Shown: positions 1 through 7,402 of the stretch, piece by piece
How positions within the stretch are numbered: the first letter of the stretch is position 1
Layout: every line of letters begins with the position of its first letter
Assembly (NCBI GenBank): GCA_003135855.1
Contig: PNBD01000117.1
Span: 24,730 to 82,718, forward strand
Direction of reading: 5' to 3'
Length of the DNA stretch: 57,989 nt
Source: Deltaproteobacteria bacterium
Lineage (GTDB): Bacteria; Desulfobacterota; Binatia; Binatales; Binataceae
Translations under genes and position numbers: made by a program
Notes under the pieces: generated by a model
Seen by the model: only the letters and a program-made list of their open reading frames with translations
Told to the model about the DNA's origin: nothing
Databases searched by the model: none

Positions 1-431
1 ACCCAGAACTCGCCGGTCTTCTCCTGCGCGAGTGCGTTCGACGAATACATCGCGCCGAGCGCCCGGCGGGTGGCGACGCTGTACGCGCCGCATAAATGAT
101 TGCCCTGTCCGCCGCCGCCGTAGTAGAAAATGCTCGCGCCGCCGTGCGTATCGCGCACGCGTACAAGGCGTTCAGCGATCTCGCGAATCGCGGTGTCCCA
201 ATCGATTTTCTCGAAACTGCCGTCGGCGCGGCGCCTGAGCGGCGAATCGATCCGGTCTTTGCCGTTTTGATAATAGTCGAGGCGCTGCGCTTTTTCGCAC
301 GCGTAGCCGTGCGATGCAACGTGCTCGCGATTGCCGCGCACGCGCGCGATGCGCCGTCCTTCGAGCTTCACTTCGACTCCGCAATTCACGCTGCACAGCA
401 TGCATGCCGTCTTGTGCCATTGCTCGTTCAT
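1..431 (-). CDS. Molybdopterin oxidoreductase, N-terminal part (runs off left edge)
   Basis: Seen: reading leftward from an ATG at 429-431 preceded by GGAG, the protein starts with four cysteines at residues 10, 13, 17 and 45 (C-x2-C-x3-C-x27-C) followed by a lysine at 47. This is the N-terminal 4Fe-4S cluster of the formate dehydrogenase/DMSO-reductase superfamily. It continues with an 'IDWDTAI' segment and a glycine-rich 'YYGGGGQGN' stretch typical of these enzymes. Known: such enzymes move electrons through the cluster to a bis-molybdopterin guanine dinucleotide cofactor. No Tat signal is visible, so a cytoplasmic enzyme is likely. Only about 143 residues are in the window, so the substrate cannot be told. 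It is divergent from the HxlR regulator gene, with a palindrome between them. Confidence 0.85.
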   Translation of the reverse strand, partial: MNEQWHKTACMLCSVNCGVEVKLEGRRIARVRGNREHVASHGYACEKAQRLDYYQNGKDRIDSPLRRRADGSFEKIDWDTAIREIAERLVRVRDTHGGASIFYYGGGGQGNHLCGAYSVATRRALGAMYSSNALAQEKTGEFW

Positions 432-508
432 AATTGCTCCTGATCAGGGCAGCCGCCCGATTCGCGCTTTCGACGGAACTGGCTATCCGCAACTTGCGCT
501 GACTTGAC

Positions 509-529
509 TAAGTTCTATTTTGGAACTTA
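509..529. promoter_or_regulatory. Inverted-repeat operator between divergent genes
   Basis: Seen: TAAGTTC, 7 nt, GAACTTA: a perfect 7-bp inverted repeat in the 137-bp gap between the oxidoreductase gene (minus) and the HxlR gene (plus). Inference: it is the binding site of the HxlR-type regulator encoded 40 bp away, controlling itself and possibly the oxidoreductase. Confidence 0.6.
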
Positions 530-568
530 TTATCGTGTCAAGCATCCAATAGTGAATCGAGGAAAGTT

Positions 569-1105
569 GTGCGCTGGAACGATATCGATCAGATGACTTG
601 CTCGCTCGCACGGACCCTTTCGGTGATCGGGGATCGCTGGACGATGCTGATTCTGCGCGATGCGTTCCTGGGCGTCCGCCGTTTCGAGGATTTCGAAAAG
701 GACCTCAAGATGCCGCGGCATCGGCTCTCAGAGCGGCTGCGCAAACTGGTCGAGCAGAACGCGCTTACACGAGTGCAGTATCAAACGCGTCCGCGCCGTT
801 TCGAATATCGCTTGACGGAGAAGGGCGTGGACCTGTACCCGGTGATTGTGTCGCTGATGAACTGGGGCGATCGCTGGATGGCGGGAGCGGACGGCCCGCC
901 GGTCGAGCTGATACATAGAAACTGCGGCAAGCAAATCGTGCCCGCGCTCAAGTGTCCTGAATGCGATGAGGAAATTCGTGCGCGCGAGATGACCGCGCGG
1001 CCGGGTCCGGCGCTCCGCAAGCGTGGTCTTCCGGCCTACGGGCGAGCTGCGCCGCGGCCGGTTCCGGCGGGCGATGCGGCGGCCGCGATAAATCGTGCGC
1101 GTTGA
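569..1105 (+). CDS. HxlR-family winged-helix transcriptional regulator
   Basis: Seen: residues about 10-90 carry the HxlR winged-helix signature ('IGDRWTMLILRDAFLG', 'RRFEYRLTEKG'). A C-terminal tail has Cys119, Cys129 and Cys132 in a zinc-ribbon-like arrangement. The start is GTG at 569 with GAGGAAA just upstream; a later in-frame ATG at 593 would remove only eight residues. Known: HxlR proteins bind DNA as dimers and often respond to electrophiles or redox stress through cysteines, for example Cys11 here. Inference: it regulates itself and its neighbours through the palindrome at 509-529. It is followed after 57 bp by the CmcJ-like gene, so these may be co-transcribed. Confidence 0.9.
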   Translation: MRWNDIDQMTCSLARTLSVIGDRWTMLILRDAFLGVRRFEDFEKDLKMPRHRLSERLRKLVEQNALTRVQYQTRPRRFEYRLTEKGVDLYPVIVSLMNWGDRWMAGADGPPVELIHRNCGKQIVPALKCPECDEEIRAREMTARPGPALRKRGLPAYGRAAPRPVPAGDAAAAINRAR

Positions 1106-1162
1106 CTCGACCGAATCGCGATCGTATCTGAGCATTAGCAAATCGATATTCGCAGGTGTCCC

Positions 1163-2014
1163 ATGAGTGCATCAGGATTGAACAACCAGATTGTGGAAGG
1201 CGCCACGACGGTGCGCGCGTCCCTGAATTACCTGGCGCCGATGACCGAAGCGCCTTACACCTACGCCTACGCCGCGCCGGAAGGCGTGCCCGCGACGAAT
1301 CGCAAGACTGCCTCGCAAGCGGTGTCGATTCATGACGCGCGGCCGATCGTAGATCGGCTTTCACTGGATCGCGAGGGCTTCGCCTTGGTGCGCGAGCGGA
1401 GCGAGGTATCCAACTTTTACGACGATAGCGAAGTGCGGCGCGTCTACTACCCGGAGTGCGAACGCATTTTGCAGCACGCGACCGGCGCGACTCGAGTGGT
1501 GGTCTTCGATCATATCGTGCGGAACAAGGCGCTGGCGGGCGAGAAGGGAATCAAGCTGCCGGCCAAGGGAGTGCATAACGACTACACGATTCGCTCGGGG
1601 CCGCAGCGCGTGCGCGATTTCTTTCCCGACGAGGCCGACGAGCTGCTGAAGCATCGCTTTGCGATCATCAATGTATGGCGGCCGATTCGCGGGCCGGTCC
1701 AGGAATCGCCGCTCGCGGTCTGCGATGCCGAAAGCCTGCGCGAGAATGACTTCGTCGCGAGTGCGCTGATCTATCCGCATCGGCGGGGCGAAATTCTCGC
1801 GGTCAATTACAATCCGAATCATCGCTGGTTCTATATCCCCGCGATGCAGCCGGACGAAGCGTGGTTGCTGAAATGCTTCGACTCGGCGACCGACGGCCGC
1901 GCGCGTTACACGGCGCACACCGGATTCGACGATCCGACCAGCGCGCCCGATGCGCCGCCGCGCGAGAGTATCGAGACCCGCGCGTTTGTTTTCTTTGGCG
2001 ACCAGAGCGCGTAG
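1163..2014 (+). CDS. CmcJ/NvfI-family oxidoreductase
   Basis: Seen: 283 residues with the family layout: an N-terminal 'LNYLAP' start of the domain, an 'FYDDSEVRRVYYPE' segment, an H-N-D triad at residues 138-140 ('KGVHNDYT'), then 'IINVWRPI' and 'HRWFYIPAMQPDEA' near the end. Known: relatives are found in fungal and bacterial secondary metabolism (CmcJ of cephamycin synthesis, NvfI) and resemble Fe(II)/2-oxoglutarate oxygenases with an HxD motif. The substrate here is unknown. It lies between the HxlR regulator and a MaoC hydratase on the same strand, so a regulated catabolic or detoxification role is plausible but is inference. Confidence 0.8.
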   Translation: MSASGLNNQIVEGATTVRASLNYLAPMTEAPYTYAYAAPEGVPATNRKTASQAVSIHDARPIVDRLSLDREGFALVRERSEVSNFYDDSEVRRVYYPECERILQHATGATRVVVFDHIVRNKALAGEKGIKLPAKGVHNDYTIRSGPQRVRDFFPDEADELLKHRFAIINVWRPIRGPVQESPLAVCDAESLRENDFVASALIYPHRRGEILAVNYNPNHRWFYIPAMQPDEAWLLKCFDSATDGRARYTAHTGFDDPTSAPDAPPRESIETRAFVFFGDQSA

Positions 2015-2061
2015 AAAAGGCGACACCACAACAGTTCCGAAATCAGTGCCGGGAGGTCCGC

Positions 2062-2529
2062 ATGGAAAATATTCGTTTTGACGATGTCGAAAAACTGCGC
2101 TCGAAGATCAGCAAGGATTTCGGTGCGTGGAGCAAACCGATCGCGGTGACGCAAGAGAAGATCAACCAATTTGCGGACGTCACCGGCGATCATCAGTGGA
2201 TTCATCTCGACGTCGAGCGCTGCAAGCGGGAAAGTCCGTTCGGCGGTCCGGTCGCGCACGGATTCCTGACGCTGAGTTTTGTAGCCGCGCTCGAGATTCA
2301 GAACGATTGGCAGGTCACCGGCTTTCGCAACGTGGTGAATTACGGCGCGAACAAGCTGCGATTCATCTCGCCGGTTCCGGCCGGTGCATCGGTGCACGGG
2401 CACAATCGCATCATCGCGGTCGAGCCGAAGCCGCAGGGAACTCAGATGACGGTTGAAACGAACATGCACGTGGTCGGCAATGAAAAGCCGGCGCTGATCT
2501 ACGAGGGAATTTTTCTGTACGTGAAATAA
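2062..2529 (+). CDS. MaoC-family hotdog dehydratase
   Basis: Seen: a 155-residue single-hotdog protein with the hydratase-2 motif: 'FADVTGDHQWIHLD' at residues 37-50, then 'SPFGGPVAHGFLTL' at 58-71. Asp43 and His48 are the expected catalytic pair. The start is the ATG at 2062, preceded by GGGAGG; the open frame upstream of it overlaps the CmcJ-like gene in another frame and is not coding. Known: MaoC proteins hydrate enoyl-CoA thioesters to (R)-3-hydroxyacyl-CoA. It sits 47 bp after the oxygenase gene and is probably in the same operon. Confidence 0.9.
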   Translation: MENIRFDDVEKLRSKISKDFGAWSKPIAVTQEKINQFADVTGDHQWIHLDVERCKRESPFGGPVAHGFLTLSFVAALEIQNDWQVTGFRNVVNYGANKLRFISPVPAGASVHGHNRIIAVEPKPQGTQMTVETNMHVVGNEKPALIYEGIFLYVK

Positions 2530-2551
2530 GTGACGTCCTGGTTTTGCGGGA

Positions 2552-3343
2552 TCAGGAAATCACACTGCGCATTCCCAAGATCACGCCGCCGATGATCAGC
2601 AATGCGCCGGCGATATTCGCCATCGCGCGCGGATAGGGCGTCAGCTTTTCCAGCAAGACGAATGCGCTGATTGCGGCTACCCACGCGAGGTTCATCACGC
2701 CCGCGACGAACAGCAACGCCATCAGCATCCAGCAGCATCCGACGCAGAGTGCGCCGTGCTCGACGCCCAGCCGCAATGCCCCGAGCGCGCCGTCGCGCCA
2801 TCGCGTCATGAAGAACGCGACCGGCGATTGGCAGTGTCCGAGGCAGGCCTGCTTGAGCGGCGTGAGCTGATAGATTCCCGTCGCGATCAGAATTGCGGCG
2901 CCGGCGATCGGCGTCGCAATCGATGAGTTGGAAATGATCGACGCGTGCTGCAGTGCGAATTGTCCGGCGGTCGCGGCGGCGCTGAACGCGGTCCACACGA
3001 CGACGTAGCCCAATGCGAACAGCCACGTGCATCGCGCCGATGCGTGCTCGCGGCCGCGCGCGATTCGCGCGTACATCAGGATCATCGGGCTCGCGCTCGG
3101 CAGCATCATCGCGACCATCATCACCGCCCACATCATGAAGGTGAGCCACGCGTCCACCCACTCTGTTGGCATCGGCGCCATCAGCCGCGCGACGACGCCG
3201 CCAAGATCGCTCGCCGTCATTGGCATCCGCACCAGGTAGAGCCATGCGAGGATCGTGAGCCCGCCGAGTTCCGCGAGCACCAGCATCCGCTCGCGTACCG
3301 GCAGCGGCGGCATCGACGTTACAGGTTGCGGCGCGGTCGCCAT
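2552..3343 (-). CDS. DUF2182 integral membrane protein
   Basis: Seen: 263 residues with about six hydrophobic segments, the diagnostic 'MMWAVMMVAMMLPSA' in the first third, and a Cys pair region 'CLGHCQSP' followed by 'HGALCVGCCWMLM'. Known: DUF2182 proteins (COG5486, predicted metal-binding membrane proteins) are regularly encoded beside DUF1326 genes, as here, where the DUF1326 gene lies 26 bp upstream on the same strand. The function is not established; the Met- and Cys-rich helices suggest a metal. The gene converges with the MaoC gene (22 bp apart). Confidence 0.88.
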   Translation of the reverse strand: MATAPQPVTSMPPLPVRERMLVLAELGGLTILAWLYLVRMPMTASDLGGVVARLMAPMPTEWVDAWLTFMMWAVMMVAMMLPSASPMILMYARIARGREHASARCTWLFALGYVVVWTAFSAAATAGQFALQHASIISNSSIATPIAGAAILIATGIYQLTPLKQACLGHCQSPVAFFMTRWRDGALGALRLGVEHGALCVGCCWMLMALLFVAGVMNLAWVAAISAFVLLEKLTPYPRAMANIAGALLIIGGVILGMRSVIS

Positions 3344-3369
3344 CGACGGATCGAGATTGCGGAGTCCGC

Positions 3370-3987
3370 CTACGCGTTCGACCAGTTGATCGGCGCGAAG
3401 TGTCCGTTGCGTCCCGAGTTCTCGAACACCAGGTTATGATCCCTGAAGCTGCTCGACTTGCCCTTCGCTGCGGCGAGACGCGTCGAGGCCGGATGACCGA
3501 CGTTGTCGAGCCACACGACTTGACCGCCCGCGCCGGTGATTCCCTCGACAGTGACGTCCGCGATGTTCGGGATGGAGAGTTTCCTGACCTTGCCCTCGAC
3601 GCTGAAAGTGATCGGCGCGGACTTGGTGGGCAGTCGCGTCGTGATCATCGGCGCAAACATCGACGGTGGCCCTCCGGTTGAGCCGTCGAAGATCGCTTCG
3701 AGCGCGGCGCGCTGTTCCGAGTTCGCCTTGCTGTCCACGTAAAGGGCGAACGTGCCGCCGCCCTGCGCCATCGGACCCGGCGTGATCAGCGCCTGCACCG
3801 CGTTAAGTCCCGAGATGTCGGTCTTGCCGTAGTTGCCCCGGTTTACGTGGAAGCCGAGCACGACGTCGCAGTGGCCCTCGGTCGGGGGTGCCTGCGCGCT
3901 CGAAAGTAGACACGGACAGAGCACCTCGCAATTGCACGACTCGAAATACTCGCCCTCGATACGCCAGTTTTCCTTGGCGATGCTCAT
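3370..3987 (-). CDS. DUF1326 domain protein
   Basis: Seen: 205 residues with the family's N-terminal Cys cluster, C18-x-C20-x3-C24-x-C26 ('FESCNCEVLCPC'), and the usual central 'GLNAVQALITPGPMAQGGGTF'-like region. The ATG is preceded by GAGGACGC. Known: DUF1326 proteins have no assigned biochemical role and co-occur with DUF2182. Inference: the pair forms a small two-gene operon, with a soluble Cys-rich partner and a membrane partner possibly handling a metal. Its upstream side is the left copy of the 95-bp repeat. Confidence 0.88.
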   Translation of the reverse strand: MSIAKENWRIEGEYFESCNCEVLCPCLLSSAQAPPTEGHCDVVLGFHVNRGNYGKTDISGLNAVQALITPGPMAQGGGTFALYVDSKANSEQRAALEAIFDGSTGGPPSMFAPMITTRLPTKSAPITFSVEGKVRKLSIPNIADVTVEGITGAGGQVVWLDNVGHPASTRLAAAKGKSSSFRDHNLVFENSGRNGHFAPINWSNA

Positions 3988-4015
3988 CGCGTCCTCCTGA
4001 GTTCGACGTCGGCTA

Positions 4016-4110
4016 TTCTACAACCGCGCCATACGCACCTGTCGAGCATGATAATTGGTTGGCGCAACGTGTGAGCATCATTGCCTCGCGGCCGCCGCTC
4101 AGCTAGTTGC
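4016..4110 (+). repeat. Left copy of ~95-bp direct repeat bounding an island
   Basis: Seen: this segment aligns almost end to end with 7286-7379 in the same orientation. Long identical stretches include 'CTACAACCGCGCCATACGC', 'TGTCGAGCATGATAA' and 'CCGCTCAGCTAGTTGC', with scattered mismatches between. The two copies enclose the nuclease-like and Ntn-hydrolase genes. Too long for a transposon target duplication; it looks like a duplicated intergenic block or a recombination boundary. Confidence 0.8.
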
Positions 4111-4177
4111 CAGCAATGTGCAACGCCTCGTGTAGCGGCACAGGCAGGTGGCCCTCGTGTATTGACCGAAATCGGTG

Positions 4178-5419
4178 CTAGGGCACACGGGCAGCGCGAC
4201 CGGACGCCCGCAAGATTTCAAACGCTTCTTTCCCTGTTCGCGTGAGCCAATCTAGGAAGTCGTCGCCGAAGCTCTTCTTACCATGACCGAGAGTACCAGT
4301 ATCTTTTGTGCAGAGCAGATCCACCATTGACTGCTCGCTATCGGTCTTCCATCGTGGTCGCATTTCGCCGGGCAAAATCAGCGGTTCTTCAACTTTGTCT
4401 GAGGCAACTTGGACAAACGCCAAGGTCTCGCCGTCCGGCAATGGTACACTACTGAAACCGCCCGGCTTCCCTCCCACGCAAAAGCCCCAGCCACAATACC
4501 AAGGGCGGTCTTCGTAATAACGAAAGTCCCAAACCACGCTTCCGCCCCCGTTATGCCACATTGATGTGCACTCTTTAGGGCTATAGCCTTTTTCGGGCAA
4601 TATCTCTCTCATTTTGCGTCGAGCCTCGTGCATTAGGCTTTCGAGCTTTTCGGCGACCCCCGCTTCGTCGAAAACCTTAGCTGCGGGTAACTCTCTCACT
4701 GCACGAAGCAGATTGCCAAGAGCGTCTAGGTCGGCGTTGTTCATGTCTTGCTTCATCACTTTTTCTCCAAGGAATTTGACGAACTCATGAACTAGTGAAC
4801 TCGATTCGTGTTGAAAGCGAAGTGCGAGCCAGACTATCGTCGTCTTCCAGTAGCAGCGCGCACGAAGCGGGATCGAGTACTTGTTGCCCTGTTCAAGGAA
4901 TCCCTGCGGTGGCAGGGTCTGGTGCGTCAATAACACAAGACCACCTTTAGAGTTTTGCCCTTTCCCCGAAAGCCATCCATCGTATACGTTCATCTGGTTG
5001 AGCCTGTCATCAAGAGCGTCGGCTTCATCGGATTCGTCTTCGCTGTCTGTACCCCTCTTACCAATCGGCGCGTTGACCTTGTTCTCTATGACGACAAGCG
5101 GCTTTTTGTCTCCGTAGATTATGATATCCGGTTGGCCGCGCGCTCCCGCAAAGTTCACCGATTTCTGAGTTTCCCACGTCAAGGTCTTTGCTTTCTTTAA
5201 GTCCTCTTTCAGCTGCACCAGATGCTTCCCGCCGGTTATGTCGGAGGCACCTCCTCCGAACAAGACTTCCGCGACGAAGTCAGCTTGCGTTTGCCGATCG
5301 CAACATCGGGCCAACAAGTCTGCCAATGCTTCAGTTAGGAAATTCTCCATCTGCGAGCGTTCAGCGGTTGACTGGTATTTGAAGAGTCTTCCGTAGATCG
5401 ATTTCGGGTTCTCTGTCAT
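4178..5419 (-). CDS. PD-(D/E)XK nuclease superfamily protein
   Basis: Seen: 413 residues with a PD-(D/E)XK core: Asp98 in 'GQPDIIIYG', then Glu112-x-Lys114 in 'LVVIENKVNA'. An upstream helix 'ENFLTEALADLL' matches the glutamate-bearing first helix of this fold, as in PD-(D/E)XK family 4-like proteins. The C-terminal half has no motif I recognise. The start ATG is at 5417-5419. Codon use is less GC-biased than in flanking genes. It is downstream of, and on the same strand as, the proteasome-like gene (254 bp apart), within the repeat-bounded island. Inference: an accessory, possibly defensive, nuclease. Family-level call is good; the role is unknown. Confidence 0.8.
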   Translation of the reverse strand: MTENPKSIYGRLFKYQSTAERSQMENFLTEALADLLARCCDRQTQADFVAEVLFGGGASDITGGKHLVQLKEDLKKAKTLTWETQKSVNFAGARGQPDIIIYGDKKPLVVIENKVNAPIGKRGTDSEDESDEADALDDRLNQMNVYDGWLSGKGQNSKGGLVLLTHQTLPPQGFLEQGNKYSIPLRARCYWKTTIVWLALRFQHESSSLVHEFVKFLGEKVMKQDMNNADLDALGNLLRAVRELPAAKVFDEAGVAEKLESLMHEARRKMREILPEKGYSPKECTSMWHNGGGSVVWDFRYYEDRPWYCGWGFCVGGKPGGFSSVPLPDGETLAFVQVASDKVEEPLILPGEMRPRWKTDSEQSMVDLLCTKDTGTLGHGKKSFGDDFLDWLTRTGKEAFEILRASGRAARVP

Positions 5420-5673
5420 AAAAACACCGCTTCTTATATGCCGGTATGTCGGGATTCCCTTTTGAATTCTGATTCAGACTCGCCCCTAAGTAAGGGGGTT
5501 TGCAAATGAGAAGCTCGCGCGTGGTTTGAGTCTAAAGGCTTCCTGACGTGGTAAGTGATCTGCAATATAGCGAGCTCAGCCGATTTCGCCACCGAGATCA
5601 AGATGCATCGCGTCGATGCGAAATAGAGAATTTACTAGAATTACAGTAATCGCACCGTCCTTTAACCTGATAG
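5420..5673 (-). promoter_or_regulatory. Gap between the two island genes with a small palindrome
   Basis: Seen: 254 bp, AT-richer than the genome, with CCCCT-AAGTA-AGGGG (5483-5497) about 65 bp upstream of the nuclease start. Inference: the nuclease has its own promoter and this may be an operator. No third gene is visible here. Confidence 0.3.
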
Positions 5674-6885
5674 TCACAGGACTAGGGTGCCGCGCACTGG
5701 ATCCTTGCGCTTGATCCAGACAAATCCGTCGCCCTTGGAAATGAGCGCGACGTCGATAGGGCCGCCCACCGTCTCCTTCTGATCAGCCGACATCCGGGCC
5801 ATGAATGCAGTGATGCTGACCAACGCTTCCGCTAGTCCCGCGAGTTCGTGGCGTGGCAAGCCCGCGACCGCTCGCGTCAGCGGATCAGTGTGGCTCTCTT
5901 GCATCTCACGGCTGAGATTTTCCTCGAAACTTTCCTTGAGCTTCGCCATCGCATCGGCGGAAGGAGACTTGGTCTTAGCTGCTTTGCCGCTTAGAAGTGT
6001 TCGACCGGCGATGTCGATGAGCTTCTCTTTCAACTGCGGAGAAATTCCACCATAGAACATATCAATCACCTGTCTCTGCGCCAGCGGGATGACCATGCCG
6101 TCGACCTCATGATCCACGTGAGCTTCATCCACCTTGAGGAAGCGCAATTTCCCGACCGCGACAGTTCCGACGTGGTAGTGCATCAGCGCGGGCAGCGCTT
6201 CCGACTCGCCGATTCCTGCGATCACGATTCCGCTCCATGCATTTGGTCCGAACACCTTCTGCGTGTACATGAAGCGAGCCGCCTTCCGCAGAGCCTCGCG
6301 AATCTCTCGCGACAGCTTGAAGGTGCCGAACAACTCCTTTTCAAGTTCGTCCAGTATCTGTCCATACTCGGCCACAATTCTTTCGCCGTATCCATCGCCC
6401 AGATCTTCGATCGCCTCGGAGCCTTTCCAATCCGCTTCGAAATCCTTGTCGATTAACTCCGTCAGGATTTCGTTGATGCGCTTGTTTGCGGAGTGCCCTT
6501 CTTTCTCCAGTCGTTCTCTAAGTGGCGTCAGGAAAACCGCGTCCCAATACCCGCCAATCACCCCCCGAAACGATCTGCGCTGGGCTGATTCCGGAAATAG
6601 CGCCTCCGATCCCTCGATAAAGCGCAGGAAGTCCTGTCCATATTGCTCGAGCCGATCGAAACGCCGCTCCGCGAGTTTCCGCGAATAGAGCTTGATCACT
6701 GTTTCCCATGGAACTTCCATGATCTCTGCCGCACCATAGGTCATTACTCCGACCGGCGCCGATGACGACAACTGAAAGAGTTTCTCGGCCGTGTGATAGA
6801 CCTTGTAACCATCGCCTAACGTCACGGCGCTGTCGGCTGCCAAAGCAACGCCGCGTTTGTTCATAACTGCAACCTCGCACGTCAT
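5674..6885 (-). CDS. Proteasome-like Ntn-hydrolase with long C-terminal extension
   Basis: Seen: an upstream ATG (6918) is open, but the internal ATG at 6883-6885 is preceded by GAGGAA and yields a protein starting Met-Thr-Cys. Removing Met exposes Thr1. Counting from it, 'GVALAADS' puts Asp at 17 and 'TAEKLFQL' puts Lys at 34, matching the proteasome/HslV triad Thr1/Asp17/Lys33. The first ~75 residues look like a beta-subunit core ('VGVMTYGAAE' resembles the fourth strand). The remaining ~325 residues are mostly charged, helical sequence without a familiar domain. At 403 residues it is about twice the size of HslV or Anbu. Known: Ntn peptidases use the N-terminal Thr. Inference: an accessory protease or amidohydrolase paired with the downstream nuclease. 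Confidence 0.72.
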   Translation of the reverse strand: MTCEVAVMNKRGVALAADSAVTLGDGYKVYHTAEKLFQLSSSAPVGVMTYGAAEIMEVPWETVIKLYSRKLAERRFDRLEQYGQDFLRFIEGSEALFPESAQRRSFRGVIGGYWDAVFLTPLRERLEKEGHSANKRINEILTELIDKDFEADWKGSEAIEDLGDGYGERIVAEYGQILDELEKELFGTFKLSREIREALRKAARFMYTQKVFGPNAWSGIVIAGIGESEALPALMHYHVGTVAVGKLRFLKVDEAHVDHEVDGMVIPLAQRQVIDMFYGGISPQLKEKLIDIAGRTLLSGKAAKTKSPSADAMAKLKESFEENLSREMQESHTDPLTRAVAGLPRHELAGLAEALVSITAFMARMSADQKETVGGPIDVALISKGDGFVWIKRKDPVRGTLVL

Positions 6886-7285
6886 GATTCGTTGTTCCTC
6901 AGTGCCGAAAATGTCCATGTCTTTTCCATTGTTCTGTCCGCGCTCTCCTCTGGCACCGTCACCTTCTTATAGCGCGCGGATGACAACGGTTGTCACGAGG
7001 CGCGTCCGTTTTGGCACCTCGGACAAGGACGCCGATAGCCCAACTCCGCCCTGTGGCGCAAGCGCTCGGGCGTTTCCTTGTTCTTGGTTGAAGCTGGTCC
7101 GCCAAAGCGACCAGTTCCATCACTTCGGCTGCGCCGGAACCCTGATCCCGCCCATTCCCGACGGCCTCAAGTTTTGTCTTTTCGTCCTCGTCCGCAATGC
7201 CATTCCTCAGAACTTTCGGTTGATAATATTCCGCGTAAGCAACATCTGTGAGGCTCTCTCCCGTGGCGATCCGACACGATTACCT
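6886..7285 (-). other. Intergenic, possible gene remnant
   Basis: Between the Ntn gene and the right repeat. On the minus strand, from about 7279 to 6970, there is an open frame without a credible start whose first half looks coding-like ('TDVAYAEYYQPKVL', 'EVMELVALADQLQ'), while its second half reads better in another frame. This may be a frameshifted remnant cut by the repeat boundary. I cannot name it and no intact gene is supported. Confidence 0.3.
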
Positions 7286-7379
7286 TTCTACAACCGCGCC
7301 ATACGCATATGTCGAGCATGATAACTGGTGGCGGAAGGGACGAGCGTCATTGCCTCGCAGGCGCCGCTCAGCTAGTTGC
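7286..7379 (+). repeat. Right copy of ~95-bp direct repeat
   Basis: Seen: same orientation as 4016-4110 and about 80-85 % identical by eye. It ends 23 bp before the SDR start codon, so it forms the SDR promoter region. Inference: this copy is the resident sequence, and the left copy marks the far boundary of the inserted island. Confidence 0.8.
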
Positions 7380-7402
7380 AATATGCAACTGAGGTAAAAG
7401 CC

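Noticed and set aside
6857-7321. 154-codon plus-strand ORF over the Ntn gene start and gap
   Set aside because: Low-complexity, Cys/Ser/Pro-rich translation, no ribosome site, overlaps the N-terminus of the well-supported Ntn gene and the direct repeat.
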